DNA from: Methanobacterium sp.
Lineage (GTDB): Archaea; Methanobacteriota; Methanobacteria; Methanobacteriales; Methanobacteriaceae
Direction: 5' to 3'
Length of the DNA stretch: 7,783 nucleotides
Assembly (NCBI GenBank): GCA_003164415.1
Contig: PLTK01000024.1
Span: 1 to 7,783 of the forward strand
Within the stretch, counting starts at the first letter, position 1. Every line of letters starts with the position of its first letter. Both the position numbers and the translations under genes were made by a program. Positions 1-4,885 of the stretch are shown piece by piece. The notes below the pieces were generated by a model. It was not told the origin of the DNA and ran no database searches. It worked only from the letters and a program-made list of their open reading frames with translations.

Positions 1-2
1 GA

Positions 3-158
3 TATTTCAAGTTTATCTACGAAAATTCAGGTATGGAATGGACTGAAAAAGATAATGATGCAATTGAAAAGGTGATGGGTGCAATAAAAAATTTAGCATA
101 TTGGGAATCTGTAAAAGCAACACGTATCATGACAAAACGAGATAAAACAGACAAATAG
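3..158 (+). CDS. 3' end of an unidentified protein gene (partial)
   Basis: An open frame enters from the left edge and ends at a TAG at 156-158, giving 51 visible C-terminal residues (beginning YFKFIYENSGMEWTEKD, ending KRDKTDK). The composition is protein-like: charged, with aromatic residues at regular spacing, probably helical, and a basic hydrophilic tail. The other two forward frames are closed by TGA early on, which supports this one. I do not recognise the family and no catalytic motif is visible. The start and most of the gene lie outside the window. It has the same orientation as the small gene at 297, but the 138-base gap between them argues against tight coupling. Confidence 0.6.
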   Translation, partial: YFKFIYENSGMEWTEKDNDAIEKVMGAIKNLAYWESVKATRIMTKRDKTDK

Positions 159-290
159 TAATTTACGAAATATTAATAATACCATATTTTGGACTAGCTA
201 TTACTCGCTTAGCACCTAACCCCCTAAAGAATAACATTAATGTCCAATGAGAAAGGAAAATGAAAGGTTGGAAGATAATACAAATATGGC

Positions 291-296
291 AAGGAG
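291..296 (+). promoter_or_regulatory. Unusually placed Shine-Dalgarno directly abutting the ATG at 297
   Basis: AAGGAG at 291-296 touches the ATG at 297-299 with no spacer, whereas other genes here have 4-8 bases. An out-of-frame micro-ORF (ATG at 286-288, encoding MARRW, stop TAA at 301-303) runs across it and overlaps the start codon. Either translation is inefficient or coupled to this micro-ORF, or the true start is not the ATG at 297. Confidence 0.35.
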
Positions 297-497
297 ATGG
301 TAAAAATTATCGGTGAAAAAATTGATAAATTTGCGAGTGAAAATCTGGTTTTTATCCATGAAGATTACAGTCATGAATATAAGATAACTCCAATGGCCCG
401 ATTAAAAGATTTTAATAATGTAGCAACTGGATTGATGGATAAAGGGATTTCTTTTTATTATGAGGATCATACAACATTTATAAAAAAAATCTTTTAA
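297..497 (+). CDS. Hypothetical 66-residue protein
   Basis: Small ORF encoding a mixed alpha/beta-looking protein (MVKIIGEKIDKFASENLVFI ... FIKKIF). It has no membrane segment, no signal peptide and no cysteine. I do not recognise the family. Support for coding comes from ordinary amino-acid composition and the nearby AAGGAG. The caveat is that this SD sits immediately against the ATG with no spacer, so the start is uncertain. In-frame sequence upstream is closed by a TAA at 276-278, so the protein cannot be much longer at its N-terminus. It could be a degraded remnant of a larger gene. No neighbour gives functional context. Confidence 0.5.
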   Translation: MVKIIGEKIDKFASENLVFIHEDYSHEYKITPMARLKDFNNVATGLMDKGISFYYEDHTTFIKKIF

Positions 498-765
498 AAA
501 AATATATATCAATTTTATTAGAGGGCAGATTTTTATGCTAAGAAAAATGCTAATAAACAAGATATATTCCAATTTGATAGAATAATCCATTAAAAGACGT
601 ATTGAATAGGCATCTTAAATTTTCTTAGTCTTAATCTGTCGTGGCATCAATATGACCATCGTCCGGAAGAAGGATTCATGATTTTTGGTTAAGCTTCCCG
701 ATAGATTTCTTAATCGTATTAAATTCATTATATAGGGATTTAAAGCTCGTTGAATAGGTTCCCAA

Positions 766-791
766 CAGCCTGTAGGCTGGATATTTTTTTT
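766..791 (+). terminator. Hairpin plus T8 intrinsic-type terminator
   Basis: Perfect 5-bp GC-rich stem CAGCC (766-770) / GGCTG (775-779) with a TGTA loop, followed after four bases by eight consecutive T (784-791). This has the textbook layout of a bacterial intrinsic terminator on the plus strand. Archaeal RNA polymerase terminates mainly on oligo-T tracts, so the T run alone could act. It would end transcripts from the left-hand plus-strand genes, although it lies about 270 bases beyond the 66-residue gene. Confidence 0.6.
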
Positions 792-852
792 GTGATTTTG
801 TTCATTGAAAAATGAATGCTCAAATTTGTAAATTAAGATAATAATTTATAAC

Positions 853-861
853 AAAAAAAAA
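853..861 (-). terminator. Oligo-U terminator for the membrane/secreted protein pair
   Basis: Nine consecutive A on the plus strand give a U9 tract in minus-strand RNA, about 70 bases downstream of the stop of the 107-residue membrane protein gene. Oligo-U without a hairpin is the usual archaeal termination signal. Together with the plus-strand terminator at 766-791 it separates two convergent units. Confidence 0.45.
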
Positions 862-931
862 TTTGTATTCAATCAGTTTTAATTTCTATAAATTGGGACT
901 TCTTCCAAAATTTAAAAAGAATAAATAGTTT

Positions 932-1255
932 TTATCGTTTAGTGTTCCTTAATATCCGTTTTACTGTAACTGCTAAATATCCGCCAATCATCACTAATAA
1001 TATAGCAAGTATCATGCTTGGAATTCCAAATATTACTACGGACACGAAAAAATCATCCCAGGAGAATGCATTAGACTCTAATAATCCCAATAGGATTGCT
1101 AGAATAGCTAGTAATAATCCAGAAATACAACCAATTTTAATGGTTGTCCAAGATAATATTTCATGATAATCCGCAATATGCAGGTAATAATACATATATC
1201 CAATAAATATAGATATTATTACACATTCAATTGGAAACCCTACGTCTGATACCAT
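932..1255 (-). CDS. Small three-helix membrane protein, function unknown
   Basis: A 107-residue protein with three hydrophobic segments at about residues 8-26, 38-58 and 70-95, and a basic C-terminal tail (VKRILRNTKR) that by the positive-inside rule should be cytoplasmic. A GGAG/GGAGAT element lies about 8-9 bases before the ATG, supporting this start. It follows the secreted-protein gene (1294-1737) by 38 bases on the same strand, so the two are probably co-transcribed. No family is recognised. A role tied to the secreted partner (anchor, export helper, or immunity if the partner is toxic) is speculation from arrangement only. Confidence 0.7.
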   Translation of the reverse strand: MVSDVGFPIECVIISIFIGYMYYYLHIADYHEILSWTTIKIGCISGLLLAILAILLGLLESNAFSWDDFFVSVVIFGIPSMILAILLVMIGGYLAVTVKRILRNTKR

Positions 1256-1293
1256 ATTATATTATCTCCATTTTTAGATATCTGTTTCTACTA

Positions 1294-1737
1294 TCAGTTT
1301 TCACTAGTATTGCCAAATTCGTATGTTTCAGTATGTATTTCTGATTTATTGATACCTTCATTTAGATATTTAAATCCTGATACTTTAGGATCAATATATG
1401 CCCATAGTAATCCCAATTTAGCACCTTTTATATAGGGAGTTTTATAGGAACGACATGTTGCAGCAGACATATACCATAGAAGTGCTCCAGAATCATCATA
1501 CCAACCAGGCCATTTACCACTTGTCTTGGTAAAGAATACTGGACCTTGAACAGTCCAAGCATAATTTCTTCCTACAACCTTTCTTATTACACATGGTTGA
1601 AACCATGAACTTTGAGTGTTTATATTATGAGTATCTATTTTTAATGCCAGATCTCCAGCATATATTGGGGATATAATTGTGCTAAGAACGAATGTTAAAC
1701 CCAACATTGCCAATAACATCAATCTTATATATTTCAT
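1294..1737 (-). CDS. Secreted tryptophan-rich protein with signal peptide, unknown family
   Basis: A 147-residue protein starting MKYIRLMLLAMLG. Residues 1-27 form a classical Sec signal peptide: basic N-terminus, hydrophobic core, and probable cleavage after Ala27 in SPIYA|GD. The mature part, about 120 residues, has exactly two cysteines (Cys49, Cys95) that could form a disulfide. It also has tryptophans at 45, 61, 76, 79, 88 and 112, with a glycine/aromatic-rich core around KWPGWYDDSG. I chose the ATG at 1735-1737 because GGAGG lies 8 bases upstream. The in-frame ATG at 1750-1752 overlaps that SD and is unlikely. The first gene of a probable two-gene unit with the membrane protein downstream. 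No enzymatic motif is seen; a cell-surface or bacteriocin-like role is conceivable but not shown. Confidence 0.75.
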   Translation of the reverse strand: MKYIRLMLLAMLGLTFVLSTIISPIYAGDLALKIDTHNINTQSSWFQPCVIRKVVGRNYAWTVQGPVFFTKTSGKWPGWYDDSGALLWYMSAATCRSYKTPYIKGAKLGLLWAYIDPKVSGFKYLNEGINKSEIHTETYEFGNTSEN

Positions 1738-1745
1738 ATAATTAT

Positions 1746-1750
1746 CCTCC
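1746..1750 (-). promoter_or_regulatory. Shine-Dalgarno that sets the secreted-protein start
   Basis: GGAGG on the minus strand, 8 bases before the ATG at 1735-1737. Because it overlaps the longer ORF's ATG at 1750-1752, it places the start at 1737 and gives a clean signal peptide. Confidence 0.7.
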
Positions 1751-1931
1751 ATTAAAACTTTTCCATGTTAAGTGTAATACTCTTTATGTAAATATTAATA
1801 TTAAAGGATATCTGTCTTTAAAAAATCCCTTGATATCCCGTATTATGTCCCAGTATTGCCCCTTAATAAAACGAATTATATTGCTTCTTTTCTTATATAA
1901 AGATTATATATATATATTATTCATAATACAA

Positions 1932-1945
1932 GGGACAATTGCCCC
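1932..1945. repeat. 14-bp dyad GGG-A-CAATTG-C-CCC
   Basis: GGGACAATTGCCCC is symmetric about AA|TT in 6 of 7 pairs. It abuts the left arm of the inner inverted repeat. Its right half, ATTGCCCC (1938-1945), is repeated directly at 1855-1862. It may be a protein-binding site or chance local symmetry. Confidence 0.35.
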
Positions 1946-2015
1946 CAGAATACGCGCCCCCTATTTTCAATAAAATAAAGAATTATTAAGGATCTTTAGG
2001 GTGGCGCGTATTCTG
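1946..2015. repeat. Perfect 13-bp inverted repeat (inner stem of nested structure)
   Basis: CAGAATACGCGCC (1946-1958) and GGCGCGTATTCTG (2003-2015) are exact inverted copies. After a single bulged base the stem continues with CCCTA (1959-1963) / TAGGG (1997-2001), giving 18 paired positions around a 33-base AT-rich loop. The GCGCG core stands out in very AT-rich surroundings. It is not followed by a T run on the plus strand and therefore does not look like an ordinary terminator. It could be a structured RNA, a cruciform/operator site, or short terminal repeats of a small element. Confidence 0.65.
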
Positions 2016-2338
2016 AGAAAAAAATCCCATATATATGGATAATGCTCACGAAAGCTCTAATATTAAAAATAACTTCTAAAAATCTTTATTGTAAGGGATT
2101 TTATCAAGTCAAACACGGGATTTAAAGGGACATTTTAAGAATCAAAATCCCTAGTGATACTTTTATTTTTGTAATATAATTTTCCAGGAAATCCTTTCAT
2201 GGTAATCTGAATAATTTTCAATTAATAAATCATAATCCCTCACGGCATTTTAAATTGTACTTAGTAACTCTGAGCCCTCGATTGGATGTATAGAGATAAG
2301 GTCTTTGATCTGTAAACATACTAAAAAGAAGAGATTTG

Positions 2339-2358
2339 GGACAAGTATATGCGTGTCC
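2339..2358. promoter_or_regulatory. Operator-like 20-bp dyad, copy 1
   Basis: Arms GGACAA and GTGTCC (5 of 6 positions symmetric) flank the 8-base spacer GTATATGC. Same arm length, spacer length and spacer core as the copy at 2394-2413, 55 bp away. Such paired dyads usually bind a dimeric regulator or recombinase. The bound protein is unknown. Confidence 0.5.
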
Positions 2359-2393
2359 ATTATTAATTGATACTTTAACTGAGAAAAATAATC

Positions 2394-2413
2394 GTACACT
2401 TATATGCGTGTAC
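2394..2413. promoter_or_regulatory. Operator-like 20-bp dyad, copy 2
   Basis: Perfect 6-bp arms GTACAC and GTGTAC flank the 8-base spacer TTATATGC. The shared stretch TATATGCGTGT-CAT is a direct repeat of copy 1 (2347-2360 and 2401-2414). It lies just downstream of the 57-codon minus-strand gene and upstream, on the plus strand, of the permease, at a distance of about 230 bases. Confidence 0.55.
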
Positions 2414-2455
2414 ATAATTTATTAGAATTATTATAAAAAAAATAGAAATTTATAG

Positions 2456-2629
2456 TTAAATTTTAACTATTTCCTTCTTAATTATCTCATCAAGCTCATC
2501 CATACGTATATTCAATTTTCCAGACCAATAATCAACTGATTTAAAGTTTATTTCACAATATTTTTCATAATTCCTTTTAAAACCCTCCATGGCCTTTTCC
2601 CAAAGACGGTGATCAAACTCTTTTTCCAT
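2456..2629 (-). CDS. Hypothetical 57-residue charged helical protein, possibly 5'-truncated
   Basis: ATG at 2627-2629 to TAA at 2456-2458 encodes MEKEFDHRLWEKAMEGFKRN... ending IIKKEIVKI. It is rich in Glu, Lys and aromatic residues, predicted almost wholly helical, with no membrane segment. The composition is strongly protein-like and the opposite strand has no open alternative. There is no SD before the ATG. The frame stays open upstream as ...NFNDILE into the region overlapping the permease start, so the visible ORF may be the C-terminal piece of a longer gene cut at about 2640. I do not recognise the family. Confidence 0.55.
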   Translation of the reverse strand: MEKEFDHRLWEKAMEGFKRNYEKYCEINFKSVDYWSGKLNIRMDELDEIIKKEIVKI

Positions 2630-2642
2630 CTCGAGTATATCA

Positions 2643-3350
2643 TTGAAATTAGAAAAAGCAATTAACGGAAATTATATTATTTATCGAAAAGTATTAACCA
2701 TACTCCCATTTGCAGTTGGAATTGGTTTCACCATAATCTTATTACTTATTCATAATGCGAGTCCATCTCCATATGCCACTTTTATTCCAGCTTTTAATGG
2801 ATTTTTATTCTGGTTTATTGTCTTAGCGGCAATTATCCCTACTGCTGTTGCGTCCTATAGTATAGTGGGTGAAAAAATTGAGAAAACATTGGAACCACTC
2901 CTTGCAACACCATTAACTGATGGTGAAATCATTCTAGGTAAAATATTATCTGCTTTCATACCATGTATTCTAGCAACATATCTAGGTGCCGTCATATTTA
3001 TGATTGGTATTGATATTATTACTTTCCAACAATTGGGTTATATTCTGTATCCTAATTGGACTGCAGCTGTCTTTTTACTCGTTGCAACACCTCTTGCAGG
3101 TATTTTTGGCACCGAATTCAATACTCTTATCTCAATAAGAGTTAGCGATCCTAGAACAGCACAAAGTTATGGTGGTGCAGTATATTTCCCATTACTTATT
3201 GTATTCATTTTAGGAGAAGCCGGATTTATTCCGCTGGATATTAACACTATATTAATATTTTCAGCCATTCTCGTAATTTTAGATATAATCATATTTTATA
3301 TAAACAGGTCCCTCTTCCAGAGAGAGGAAATGATCACAAGGTTTAGTTAA
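2643..3350 (+). CDS. ABC-2 type transporter permease, orphan, N-terminus possibly incomplete
   Basis: A 235-residue integral membrane protein with about six hydrophobic segments (near residues 17-36, 53-73, 102-126, 138-156, 180-196 and 202-220). Between segments 2 and 3 it has the ABC-2 signature GEK..KTLEPLLATPLTDGEIILGK (residues 76-100), the cytoplasmic loop that couples to the ATPase in export-type ABC systems of the NatB/ABC-2 class. The substrate cannot be predicted. No ATG is available: the frame is closed by TGA at 2610-2612 and the first usable start is TTG at 2643 with no SD. Family members normally have a longer pre-TM1 stretch, so a short 5' loss is possible. No ATP-binding gene is adjacent. 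An oligo-T tract follows the TAA. Confidence 0.75.
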   Translation: MKLEKAINGNYIIYRKVLTILPFAVGIGFTIILLLIHNASPSPYATFIPAFNGFLFWFIVLAAIIPTAVASYSIVGEKIEKTLEPLLATPLTDGEIILGKILSAFIPCILATYLGAVIFMIGIDIITFQQLGYILYPNWTAAVFLLVATPLAGIFGTEFNTLISIRVSDPRTAQSYGGAVYFPLLIVFILGEAGFIPLDINTILIFSAILVILDIIIFYINRSLFQREEMITRFS

Positions 3351-3400
3351 TGTAAATAGAACGTTTAAAGTGATAATTCAAAATAAATTATTTGCATAAA

Positions 3401-3412
3401 TTTTTTTATTTT
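3401..3412 (+). terminator. Oligo-T terminator of the permease gene
   Basis: T7-A-T4 lies 50 bases after the permease stop and just before the convergent gene ending at 3418. It has no stem and is typical of archaeal oligo-T termination. It separates the permease from the minus-strand unit. Confidence 0.5.
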
Positions 3413-3417
3413 ACACA

Positions 3418-3942
3418 TCATTTTTTGAAAAGTTTGTTTTCATCCGTCTTATTTTCCTTAGCTGTCATATTTTTAGGTGTTAGTCTATAAATCGAAACTG
3501 CATTTCCATCAAATGAAGATTTATATTTTTCAATCAGTGTAGCTGTTAATGGATGTTTATAATATCCTGGTGTGTATTTTTCCATAAGATTCTGGAGAAT
3601 CGAAGCTGCCTCATCAAAATCGACAACCTTTTCCACCTTTCCAAAGAGCATAACACTCATATATGCTGTGTCTGCATGGCATGGCATGGGATCTGTTACA
3701 GTACCATACTCTTCATATACTGTAAAACATACAGAAGGCTCTGATGAAAGGATAGTTTCCTTTTTACCCGATCCCATACCGTGAAAGAATAATGAACCAT
3801 CATTCCAAACGAAGTTTACTGGAACAGCATATGGAAACTCATCACCATTCATTCCAATTACTCCGATCCTTGATTCTAATAAAAACTTTTCAATTTTCTG
3901 TTTATCACTACAATCTCTTTGTACATATCGAATCTGACTCAT
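3418..3942 (-). CDS. Pyridoxamine 5'-phosphate oxidase-like flavin-binding protein (NimA-like)
   Basis: A 174-residue protein with the FMN-binding split-barrel layout of the Pyridox_ox_2 / 5-nitroimidazole-resistance (NimA) group. It has an N-terminal helix ending in LLESRIGVIGM, then YAVPVNFVWNDGSLFFHGMGSGKK (residues 38-61) forming strands and the flavin-phosphate loop, then PSVCFTVYEE (69-78) and LFGKVEKVVDFDEA (99-112), and a helical region EKYTPGYY (121-128). Such proteins bind FMN or F420 and act as small reductases or oxidases; the substrate is unknown. AAGGTGGT lies 8 bases before the ATG, inside the 17-base gap after the amidotransferase-like gene, so the two are surely one operon. 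The last 15-20 residues are polar and Lys-rich, probably disordered. Confidence 0.8.
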   Translation of the reverse strand: MSQIRYVQRDCSDKQKIEKFLLESRIGVIGMNGDEFPYAVPVNFVWNDGSLFFHGMGSGKKETILSSEPSVCFTVYEEYGTVTDPMPCHADTAYMSVMLFGKVEKVVDFDEAASILQNLMEKYTPGYYKHPLTATLIEKYKSSFDGNAVSIYRLTPKNMTAKENKTDENKLFKK

Positions 3943-3959
3943 AGAATTTAACCACCTTC

Positions 3960-4658
3960 TTATTCCATTCTTTTTAGTTGTGTGAGGAACATATCCATCA
4001 ATTCATTATCTTGTTTAATATGTTCTGGATGTAAAAGTAGTTCTTTCTGTGTTTGAACAAAAGTTCCAGGAACCATTTCATCTTTACAGTGAACTAGAAG
4101 GTTGTTGATGATCTCCTCTGTGTTTTCCAGATGAAATTGAAACCCAAAAACCTTTTTTTTATATATAAATGCCTGATGACTGCAAGCATTATTTTCTGCT
4201 ATACAAATTGCATCTTCAGGTAGTTTACTGAATGTATCTCCATGCCAGTGAAAGACAGTTGGTTGTTTGGGGAAAAATGAAAATAACGTAGAAGATCTTG
4301 CCTCTTGGCTTAGTTTAATAGGATACCATCCAATTTCCAGGTAAGGATTTTCAGTTACCTTACCCCCTATCACATCTGCAATCAACTGAGCTCCAAGACA
4401 TATGCCTATAACCACTTTTCCAGAATTTACAGCTTCGGTGATGAATAATTTTTCATCTGCAAGCCAAGGATAATTTTTTTCATCATAGATATTCATTGGC
4501 CCGCCCATAACAACCAGCCAATCATAATCATTATGTTTTGGAACTGTTTCATCATCATAGAAATGTGTACTTGTTACGTTGCAATTATTTTCTTGAGCCC
4601 ATGTGAGTATACTTCCAGGGTTTTCAAACGGTACATGCTGTAAATAATGAAGTCTCAT
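3960..4658 (-). CDS. Class I glutamine amidotransferase-like protein (GuaA-type GATase domain)
   Basis: A 232-residue stand-alone GATase1 domain. Visible motifs are the oxyanion-region MGGPMNIYD (51-59), the nucleophile elbow GICLGAQ with Cys87, HWHGDTF (137-143), and the catalytic pair in FGFQFHLE, His176 and Glu178. The triad is complete, so it should hydrolyse glutamine or a gamma-glutamyl compound. It lacks a synthetase domain and is closest to the stand-alone GMP-synthase-like amidotransferases; the ammonia acceptor or true substrate is unknown. The start at 4656-4658 is chosen because a perfect GGAGGT sits 4 bases upstream. A longer frame to 4730 has no SD and a non-conserved N-terminus. 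First gene of a pair with the flavin protein, 227 bases downstream of anfK on the same strand. Confidence 0.85.
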   Translation of the reverse strand: MRLHYLQHVPFENPGSILTWAQENNCNVTSTHFYDDETVPKHNDYDWLVVMGGPMNIYDEKNYPWLADEKLFITEAVNSGKVVIGICLGAQLIADVIGGKVTENPYLEIGWYPIKLSQEARSSTLFSFFPKQPTVFHWHGDTFSKLPEDAICIAENNACSHQAFIYKKKVFGFQFHLENTEEIINNLLVHCKDEMVPGTFVQTQKELLLHPEHIKQDNELMDMFLTQLKRME

Positions 4659-4662
4659 CTTT

Positions 4663-4668
4663 ACCTCC
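4663..4668 (-). promoter_or_regulatory. Shine-Dalgarno that sets the amidotransferase start
   Basis: GGAGGT on the minus strand, 4 bases before the ATG at 4656-4658, preceded by a run of eight T in the leader. It argues against the 24-residue longer N-terminal extension. Confidence 0.75.
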
Positions 4669-4776
4669 AAAAAAAATAATGTATTTTCCACTCGTATATT
4701 GATAAATCTAATTTTTAACCCATTAAACAATTGGATATTAAACTAAATCATATCCCAATAATTTAAACTTGCTTGA

Positions 4777-4796
4777 TGCACCATAATTATGATGCA
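4777..4796. promoter_or_regulatory. 20-bp dyad between anfK and the amidotransferase gene
   Basis: TGCAC-CATAATTATG-ATGCA is symmetric at 9 of 10 pairs, centred between bases 4786 and 4787. The octamer GATGCACC also occurs as a direct repeat at 4775-4782 and 4791-4798. It is 119 bases upstream of the amidotransferase ATG and could be an operator for that pair. It does not match the GGAA-N6-TTCC type NrpR nitrogen operator described in methanogens. Confidence 0.4.
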
Positions 4797-4815
4797 CCTG
4801 CAAATTCAAAGTACA

Positions 4816-4868
4816 CTGTTTATCTGGATTTGGATAGATACGGCCTTAAATTATCCGCAGATAAACAG
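4816..4868 (-). terminator. Long stem-loop in the 3' flank of anfK
   Basis: CTGTTTATCTG (4816-4826) and CAGATAAACAG (4858-4868) are a perfect 11-bp inverted repeat. Inside, GGATA (4832-4836) pairs with TATCC (4852-4856). The structure begins 17 bases after the anfK TAA on the transcribed strand. No strong U run follows directly, so a role as an mRNA 3'-end stabiliser/processing hairpin is at least as likely as termination. Confidence 0.5.
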
Positions 4869-4885
4869 GTTAATGCCTTTAAATA

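Larger units (their letters stand above)
498..931. other. Intergenic region without a convincing gene
   Basis: This AT-rich 434-base stretch lies between two convergent genes. It holds a hairpin/T8 terminator (766-791) and an A9 run serving the opposite strand (853-861). Two short open frames look faintly protein-like: plus strand up to the TAA at 690-692 (ending WHQYDHRPEEGFMIFG), and minus strand ending at 676-678 (ending FNTIKKSIGKLNQKS). They overlap in position, neither has a usable start, and both are under 40 codons. They may be gene debris but I do not call either as a gene. Confidence 0.5.
1826..2130. repeat. Outer imperfect inverted repeat with TCCC motifs
   Basis: The left arm at 1826-1844 (TCCCTTGATATCCCGTATT) matches the reverse complement of 2112-2130 at 16 of 19 positions. 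The midpoint, near 1978, nearly coincides with that of the inner perfect inverted repeat (1946-2015), so the whole region is a nested dyad of about 305 bp. In the left arm and its extension TCCC recurs at 1826, 1836 and 1848, roughly one helical turn apart. GGGA on the right recurs at 2095, 2117 and 2127. Confidence 0.5.
1738..2455. other. Gene-free region rich in inverted repeats and dyads
   Basis: About 700 bases without a convincing gene. It contains the promoter/leader of the secreted-protein gene at its left end, TCCC/GGGA motifs clustered between 1826 and 2239 (10 copies on the two strands), a nested inverted-repeat structure centred near 1979, a 9-bp inverted repeat AGGGATTTT / AAAATCCCT (2094-2102 / 2144-2152), and two 20-bp dyads at 2339-2358 and 2394-2413. 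This density of symmetry is unlike the other intergenic stretches in the window. Possible readings are a replication or partition site, a multi-site operator, an untranslated RNA, or the remains of a mobile element. Sequence alone does not decide between them. Confidence 0.5.

Noticed and set aside
617..692. Possible gene relic ending WHQYDHRPEEGFMIFG
   Set aside because: Only about 25 codons with no start. A minus-strand frame over neighbouring bases looks equally good, and I could not tie it to a transposase or other family.
1692..1973. 93-codon plus-strand open frame
   Set aside because: Its 5' part is antisense to the signal peptide of the secreted protein and the rest crosses AT-rich repeats. 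No SD and no protein-like pattern.
1946..2015. Inner inverted repeat as an intrinsic terminator or CRISPR-like repeat
   Set aside because: No T run follows on the plus strand, the loop is 33 bases, and there is only one copy without regularly spaced repeats.
2230..2415. 61-codon open frame on the minus strand (begins MYTHISV)
   Set aside because: No SD, unnatural composition, and its first part simply translates the two repeated dyads, which better explain the sequence.
4659..4730. 24-residue N-terminal extension of the amidotransferase
   Set aside because: The GGAGGT site lies within it, 4 bases before an internal ATG, and the extension does not resemble a GATase N-terminus.
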